A stretch of DNA of 64,000 nucleotides from Paenibacillus campinasensis (GTDB lineage: Bacteria > Bacillota > Bacilli > Paenibacillales > Paenibacillaceae). The notes beneath the pieces are model-generated. The model made no database searches. It was not told where the DNA came from and saw only the letters and a list, made by a program, of their open reading frames with translations. The stretch spans positions 1 to 64,000 of the forward strand of contig NZ_NPBY01000027.1 in NCBI RefSeq assembly GCF_002272015.1, given 5' to 3'. Position 1 is the first letter of the stretch. Every line of letters begins with the position of its first letter. This document shows, piece after piece, positions 60,216 through 64,000 of the stretch. The position numbers and the translations under genes were made by a program.

Positions 60216-62009
60216 ATGTCACTTCAACAGACCTGGAATTTGGATTCGGTATTCCCTGGAGGCGCGGACTCGGCTGAGCTGTCCTCTTTTCTGGAGGCTC
60301 TTCAGCAGGATATTCAGCAGCTTGATCAAGAGGTTAAGGGGGCGAAGGTTCCTGCAAGCCTGGACGAAGTATCCGCCACTCAGAACATAATTGAGCTGTA
60401 CGGCAGCTGTTTTGCACGTATCCGTGAGGCGTCTGCGTTTGTAAGCTGTTTGACGGCCCAAAACGTAAATGATAAAAAAGCTTCGCAAATTTCAGGACGC
60501 GTGATGTCACTGTCTGCCGTCCTGCAGAGCGTAAAGACACAGTTCGACAATCTGCTTCGCGGCATGAATGATGAGCTGTGGGCAGACTGGATCAAGAGCG
60601 AGAAGGTTGCGGAGTATAATTTCGTTCTGAATGAAAGCCGCGATCAGGCGAAGGAGAAAATGAGCCCCGAGCTGGAGAGTCTTGCCCTGGCACTGGGGGT
60701 TGATGGCTATCATGGATGGTCCGACATGTACGATACGATCGTCAGCAAAATCAAAATTCCTTATGAGGAAAATGGAAAGACCGAGATGCTGTCGGCCGGA
60801 CAAGCGTTCAACAAGCTGCATGATCCTCGGCGTGAGGTTCGTCAGGAACTGTTTGAGAAGTGGGAGAATGCATGGTCCGCTTCCGCTGATTACTGTGCCG
60901 ATACGCTGAATCATCTGTCGGGCTTCCGCCTCAAGCTGTATGAGAAGCGCGGCTGGGACGATGTGCTGAAGGAGCCGCTCGCTATCGGAAGAATGACCAA
61001 GGAAACGCTGGATACGATGTGGGGGGTTATTCAGGATACGAAGCCGGTGCTGGTTGAGTATTTGAACCGCAAAGCCAAACTGCTGGGTCTGGAAGCGCTG
61101 GACTGGACGGATGTAGACGCTCCGATCCGGACATCGGCAGCCAAAATTCCGTATGAAGAAGCGGCAGCAAGCGTGGTTGAGCAGTTCGGAAAATTCAATC
61201 CGAAGATGGCCGAGTTCGCCCAGATGGCATTTGATAAAGGCTGGGTGGAGGCTGAAGATCGTTCTGGCAAACGTCCGGGCGCCTTCTGTACTTCCTTCCC
61301 GAACAGCAAACAGACTCGCGTGTTCATGACCTTTGGCGGAACGGCTTCAAACGTGTCGACACTCGCCCATGAGCTCGGGCATGCATATCATCAGCATGTG
61401 ATGGACGGCGTGCCGGTATTAAATCAACGGTATGCGATGAACGTTGCCGAGACGGCCTCGACCTTCGCGGAGATGATTGTGTTTGATGCGCTCGTGAAGG
61501 GGGCTGCCGATGAGCAGGAGAAGCTGGCGCTGCTGGAGGAGAAAGTGCAGAGAAACGTTGCTTTCTTCATGAACATTCATGCACGGTTCCTGTTTGAAAC
61601 CCGGTTCTATGAACAGCGGAAAACAAGTCTGCTCAGCGCGTCGGAAATTTCTGACTTGATGGTAGAGGCACAGAAAGAAGCTTATCTCGGAGCGCTTTCT
61701 TCCTATCATCCGCATTTCTGGGCTTCCAAGCTGCATTTCTACATCACCCGGGTTCCGTTCTACAACTTCCCTTATACGTTCGGATATATGTTCAGCACGG
61801 GACTGTATGTACGCGCCATGGAGGAAGGCAGCTCGTTTGCGGACAAGTACGATGCGCTGCTGCGCGATACAGGTGTGATGACGGTCGAGAACCTGGCCAA
61901 GAAGCATCTGGATGTCGATTTGACCCAGCGCGATTTCTGGCAAAGTGCGGCTGATCTGTGCATCTCGGATGTGAAGCAATTTTTGAAAATGACGGATCAT
62001 CTGGTTTAA
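60216..62009 (+). CDS. M3-family oligoendopeptidase (PepF-like)
   Basis: The ATG at 60216 gives 597 residues; GTG 60201 would be closer to AAAGGTG but starts less like the family. The protein has the M3 helical N-terminal domain and the thermolysin-like zinc motif HELGH (His385-His389), with Glu in AETASTFAEMIV downstream. It is a cytosolic zinc endopeptidase for short peptides. It belongs to the PepF/oligoendopeptidase F group and is of normal length. Confidence 0.93.
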   Translation: MSLQQTWNLDSVFPGGADSAELSSFLEALQQDIQQLDQEVKGAKVPASLDEVSATQNIIELYGSCFARIREASAFVSCLTAQNVNDKKASQISGRVMSLSAVLQSVKTQFDNLLRGMNDELWADWIKSEKVAEYNFVLNESRDQAKEKMSPELESLALALGVDGYHGWSDMYDTIVSKIKIPYEENGKTEMLSAGQAFNKLHDPRREVRQELFEKWENAWSASADYCADTLNHLSGFRLKLYEKRGWDDVLKEPLAIGRMTKETLDTMWGVIQDTKPVLVEYLNRKAKLLGLEALDWTDVDAPIRTSAAKIPYEEAAASVVEQFGKFNPKMAEFAQMAFDKGWVEAEDRSGKRPGAFCTSFPNSKQTRVFMTFGGTASNVSTLAHELGHAYHQHVMDGVPVLNQRYAMNVAETASTFAEMIVFDALVKGAADEQEKLALLEEKVQRNVAFFMNIHARFLFETRFYEQRKTSLLSASEISDLMVEAQKEAYLGALSSYHPHFWASKLHFYITRVPFYNFPYTFGYMFSTGLYVRAMEEGSSFADKYDALLRDTGVMTVENLAKKHLDVDLTQRDFWQSAADLCISDVKQFLKMTDHLV

Positions 62010-62237
62010 TCCCTTGCTTCGGGATGCCTGTATCTTCGTTTATTGAGCCATGAGGCGGGCTGTTCTCTATAGGTTTATACCTTGGGGAACAGCCCTATTT
62101 GTGTGTCAGGAAACCGTAATAACGGCGGGATTTTAGCAAACGGCTAATATTACCAATACTACACTTTCGATTGCGCGAATGAGAAAGGCTTCTTTCAACC
62201 ATAATAACCTCATACAACATCAAAGGAGGTGACATAC

Positions 62238-62477
62238 ATGGGATTCGCAGGTCAAGGTCAAGGACGCAACCGTTCTAACAATCTTGTCGTTCCTCAAGCT
62301 AGCGCAGCTCTTCAACAACTGAAAGCTGAAGCAGCTCAAGAACTGGGTGTGACTCTTCCTCAAGATGGTTACATGGGGAACTACACTTCCCGTGAAACCG
62401 GTTCTTTGGGTGGTTACATTACGAAACGTCTGGTTCAATTGGCTGAGCAGCAATTATCGGGTCGTTCGAACCTGTAA
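62238..62477 (+). CDS. Alpha/beta-type small acid-soluble spore protein
   Basis: The ATG at 62238 follows AAAGGAGGTGACAT, an excellent ribosome site. The 79-residue protein has the SASP signatures [18 protein letters not shown] and, later, [16 protein letters not shown], plus the Gly/Gln/Asn-rich N-terminus with the germination-protease cleavage region. It coats spore DNA and should be made under sigma-G. A strong terminator follows. Confidence 0.95.
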   Translation: MGFAGQGQGRNRSNNLVVPQASAALQQLKAEAAQELGVTLPQDGYMGNYTSRETGSLGGYITKRLVQLAEQQLSGRSNL

Positions 62478-62504
62478 TCGCATCTCTTCCCTCCAGCCGG
62501 AATA

Positions 62505-62545
62505 GAAAGAGGCGATCTTCTCCCCAAAGATCGCCTCTTTCACTA
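62505..62545 (+). terminator. Rho-independent terminator of the SASP gene
   Basis: A 15-bp perfect stem (GAAAGAGGCGATCTT and its complement, 7-nt loop). Little T follows on the plus strand beyond CACTATGTT, but the stem is strong. Confidence 0.85.
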
Positions 62546-62583
62546 TGTTATAAATAAGGTATACATAATAAGTTCGTGGAATA

Positions 62584-62988
62584 TTAGGATTCTGACACCG
62601 TCTCGGCATATGTATGTCGGGGATAACGTATCATTAGATTCGCCATATTATAGTTGGATTCAAGTATAGCATCAACGACAATCGTGCCTTGTCTTACCAT
62701 AAATTCGTAACTGATTTCACCGTGTGTCCAGCGTCGCTTGTGCTTGAGACTTTCCAGTGCCATGGCTCGAAATGATAATTGCTGAGCTTCATTAAGTCCC
62801 GGCTCCTGAGAATCAAGGAAACCGTTGCGCCCTTGTACCGGATTATGTCGAATTCCGAATTTGCCAATGACATTATTTCGTATTTGAACAAATACCGTGC
62901 CGGAGTTAAGTCCTGCCAACTCCTCCTCTAATTCTTTAAAGACAATGTCCAATTGTCGGGCTAGCGAAAGCTGGTCCAATTGAATCAT
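62584..62988 (-). CDS. Conserved-looking protein of unknown function
   Basis: The start is the ATG at 62988, with GGAGG 8 nt upstream. The 134-residue protein is mixed alpha/beta with no membrane segment; TVFVQIRNNVIGKFGIRH and QGTIVVDAILESNYNMANL are its most distinctive parts. No family was recognised. It stands alone, convergent with the SASP gene. Confidence 0.7.
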   Translation of the reverse strand: MIQLDQLSLARQLDIVFKELEEELAGLNSGTVFVQIRNNVIGKFGIRHNPVQGRNGFLDSQEPGLNEAQQLSFRAMALESLKHKRRWTHGEISYEFMVRQGTIVVDAILESNYNMANLMIRYPRHTYAETVSES

Positions 62989-63324
62989 TCCAAACACCTC
63001 CTCAACAATACTTATTCCCTATATTTACTAGGGCTTGTGACTCATTATATGACAAACATATTGTCTGATCAACAATATTCAACACAATTGGGTAATAATC
63101 CCTAATATTGCATGAATGATTAGTTCATGCAAGTTTTTATATGTCATCTTTCGGGTTTTTACGACAAGCTATTCCGTGGTTTATCCATATGAAAAAGCGC
63201 GAGTACAGACGGAAATACATCCGTTTACTCGCGCTTTCGTATAGTCCCGCCAGTCGGGGGAAATGACTGTAAGGAGGAGCAGCTGACAGTGTCGATTGCG
63301 ACCTTCTGGCAGGAGCCTTGCAGC
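62989..63324. other. Intergenic region with one strong hairpin
   Basis: No gene is supported. A hairpin at 63194-63237 (AAAGCGCGAGTA with TACTCGCGCTTT, inner ACGGA/TCCGT) is a good terminator candidate for the minus-strand aldose epimerase gene. A CATGAA/TTCATG hairpin lies near 63113-63130. Confidence 0.6.
63194..63240. terminator. Long hairpin terminator
   Basis: 12-bp perfect arms at 63194-63205 and 63226-63237 plus an inner 5-bp stem. On the minus strand TTTTTC follows, so it probably terminates the aldose epimerase gene. Confidence 0.8.
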
Positions 63325-64000
63325 TCAGGCCTCTGATTCAGGGCTCGAGATGGTCAGCTTGGTCCGCAGCTCCACCATGCTTTCAGGTTCAAGCCGGATC
63401 AAACCGGTTTCGGAATCTGGCAAATCCAGATTCGGAGCATTCGGAAGCCATGTATATGGCTCTATGCACAGGAACTGATCCGCGATGCCCTTGGTATACA
63501 GTACCCAGTGCTTGAAATAGGCACGGTCGGCAGAATAACGGATTTGATAACCGTCATTCCGGGTGAGCACCGCTTCGGCAGGCTGTCCTTCCGGAATTTT
63601 CAGAATCGTATCCAGATCGGCCTCCTTCAGATTCATGCCGCTGTTCAGCGGCTGGAGATGCCCCAGGGAAGCGGTGTCGCCTGTAGGAAGCAGCTCGCTG
63701 TTCAGCGTGTAGATCGCCTCGACCGGCAGCTGAAGCGTCCAGTTCTGCGGCTGTCCGTCCAGCAAAAACCACGTATGGTACCCAAGGCCGAACGGGATCG
63801 GCTGCTTTCCCATATGATGCACACGAAGGGTCTGGATGAACTGGTTGTTCTGGAGTCGAAAATTCATTTCAAGCTTCAAAGGTTCTGGAAACTGCGCGAT
63901 CCATTTCGGATCGTCCGAGGTGACAAATTCCGTAGTGACGGCACATCCTTCATCGTCTTCTTCAATATCGCTGACGCACCACGCTTGGGTGCGATGCAAA
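63325..64000 (-). CDS. Aldose 1-epimerase-family protein, partial
   Basis: The visible 224 residues are the middle and C-terminal part of a galactose-mutarotase-like protein: IPFGLGYHTWFLL carries the family catalytic His, LNSELLPTGD and LCIEPYTWLPNAPN (with the Glu base) follow in the expected order. The N-terminal part lies beyond the window end. Members interconvert sugar anomers. The TTG at 63999 is not taken as the true start. Confidence 0.87.
   Translation of the reverse strand, partial: LHRTQAWCVSDIEEDDEGCAVTTEFVTSDDPKWIAQFPEPLKLEMNFRLQNNQFIQTLRVHHMGKQPIPFGLGYHTWFLLDGQPQNWTLQLPVEAIYTLNSELLPTGDTASLGHLQPLNSGMNLKEADLDTILKIPEGQPAEAVLTRNDGYQIRYSADRAYFKHWVLYTKGIADQFLCIEPYTWLPNAPNLDLPDSETGLIRLEPESMVELRTKLTISSPESEA

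Overview
The window looks like a chromosome segment of a spore-forming, low-to-mid GC Firmicute, most likely Paenibacillus or a close relative. The evidence is a set of endospore genes (SspI, an alpha/beta-type SASP, YunB, LytH-like peptidase, YlbJ), a lia-type cell-envelope operon with two PspA paralogues, strong AGGAGG ribosome binding sites and frequent GTG/TTG starts. No rRNA, prophage, CRISPR array or intact insertion sequence was seen.

Layout. (1) 1-360: the end of a tRNA cluster (Cys, Arg, Leu) closed by a terminator. (2) 560-23,000: an accessory-type region of small regulator-plus-effector cassettes: ArsR/MFS, XRE with a reductase/Dabb/SDR operon, AraC with Atu4866/MFS, TetR with a NADH-oxidase-like flavoprotein, TetR with SDR, MFS/TetR/hydrolase. 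Many have recognisable operators between divergent genes. Between 17.0 and 19.6 kb lies a run of broken genes (AraC, SDR, MerR, TetR fragment). An isolated T-box leader lies at about 11.9-12.15 kb. (3) 23.2-31.0 kb: a minus-strand operon for a Dpp/Opp-type peptide importer with a HAD hydrolase, an RpiR regulator and an MBL-fold hydrolase. (4) 31.3-38.7 kb: VanY-like D,D-carboxypeptidase, VanR and VanS (frameshifted), followed by an unusual set of two CUT1-type permeases (the first with an in-frame stop), a HlyD-type adaptor and a solute-binding lipoprotein. The two transcription units share a 48-bp promoter block, so they are probably one regulon. (5) 38.9-43.8 kb: lia operon (LiaI-like, PspA, PspC, PspA, LiaF, LiaS, LiaR). 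(6) 43.9-64 kb: housekeeping and sporulation genes (ywmB, zwf, prfC, sspI, ktrA-type, ysgA, SRPBCC/ArsR, yunB, lytH, lipA, yutD, nadK, ylbJ, globin, DUF2225, yycC-like, pepF-like, SASP, and an aldose epimerase cut by the window end).

Together the 31-44 kb block is an envelope-stress neighbourhood: two cell-wall-sensing two-component systems side by side, one with a peptidoglycan carboxypeptidase and a transporter/adaptor set, the other with PspA-type membrane-repair proteins. The best candidate for something not well described is the VanYRS-linked permease-permease-HlyD-SBP module. Several genes carry single-base lesions (vanS, the first permease, AraC, MerR). From sequence alone these could be real decay or base-calling errors, and they should be rechecked against reads.
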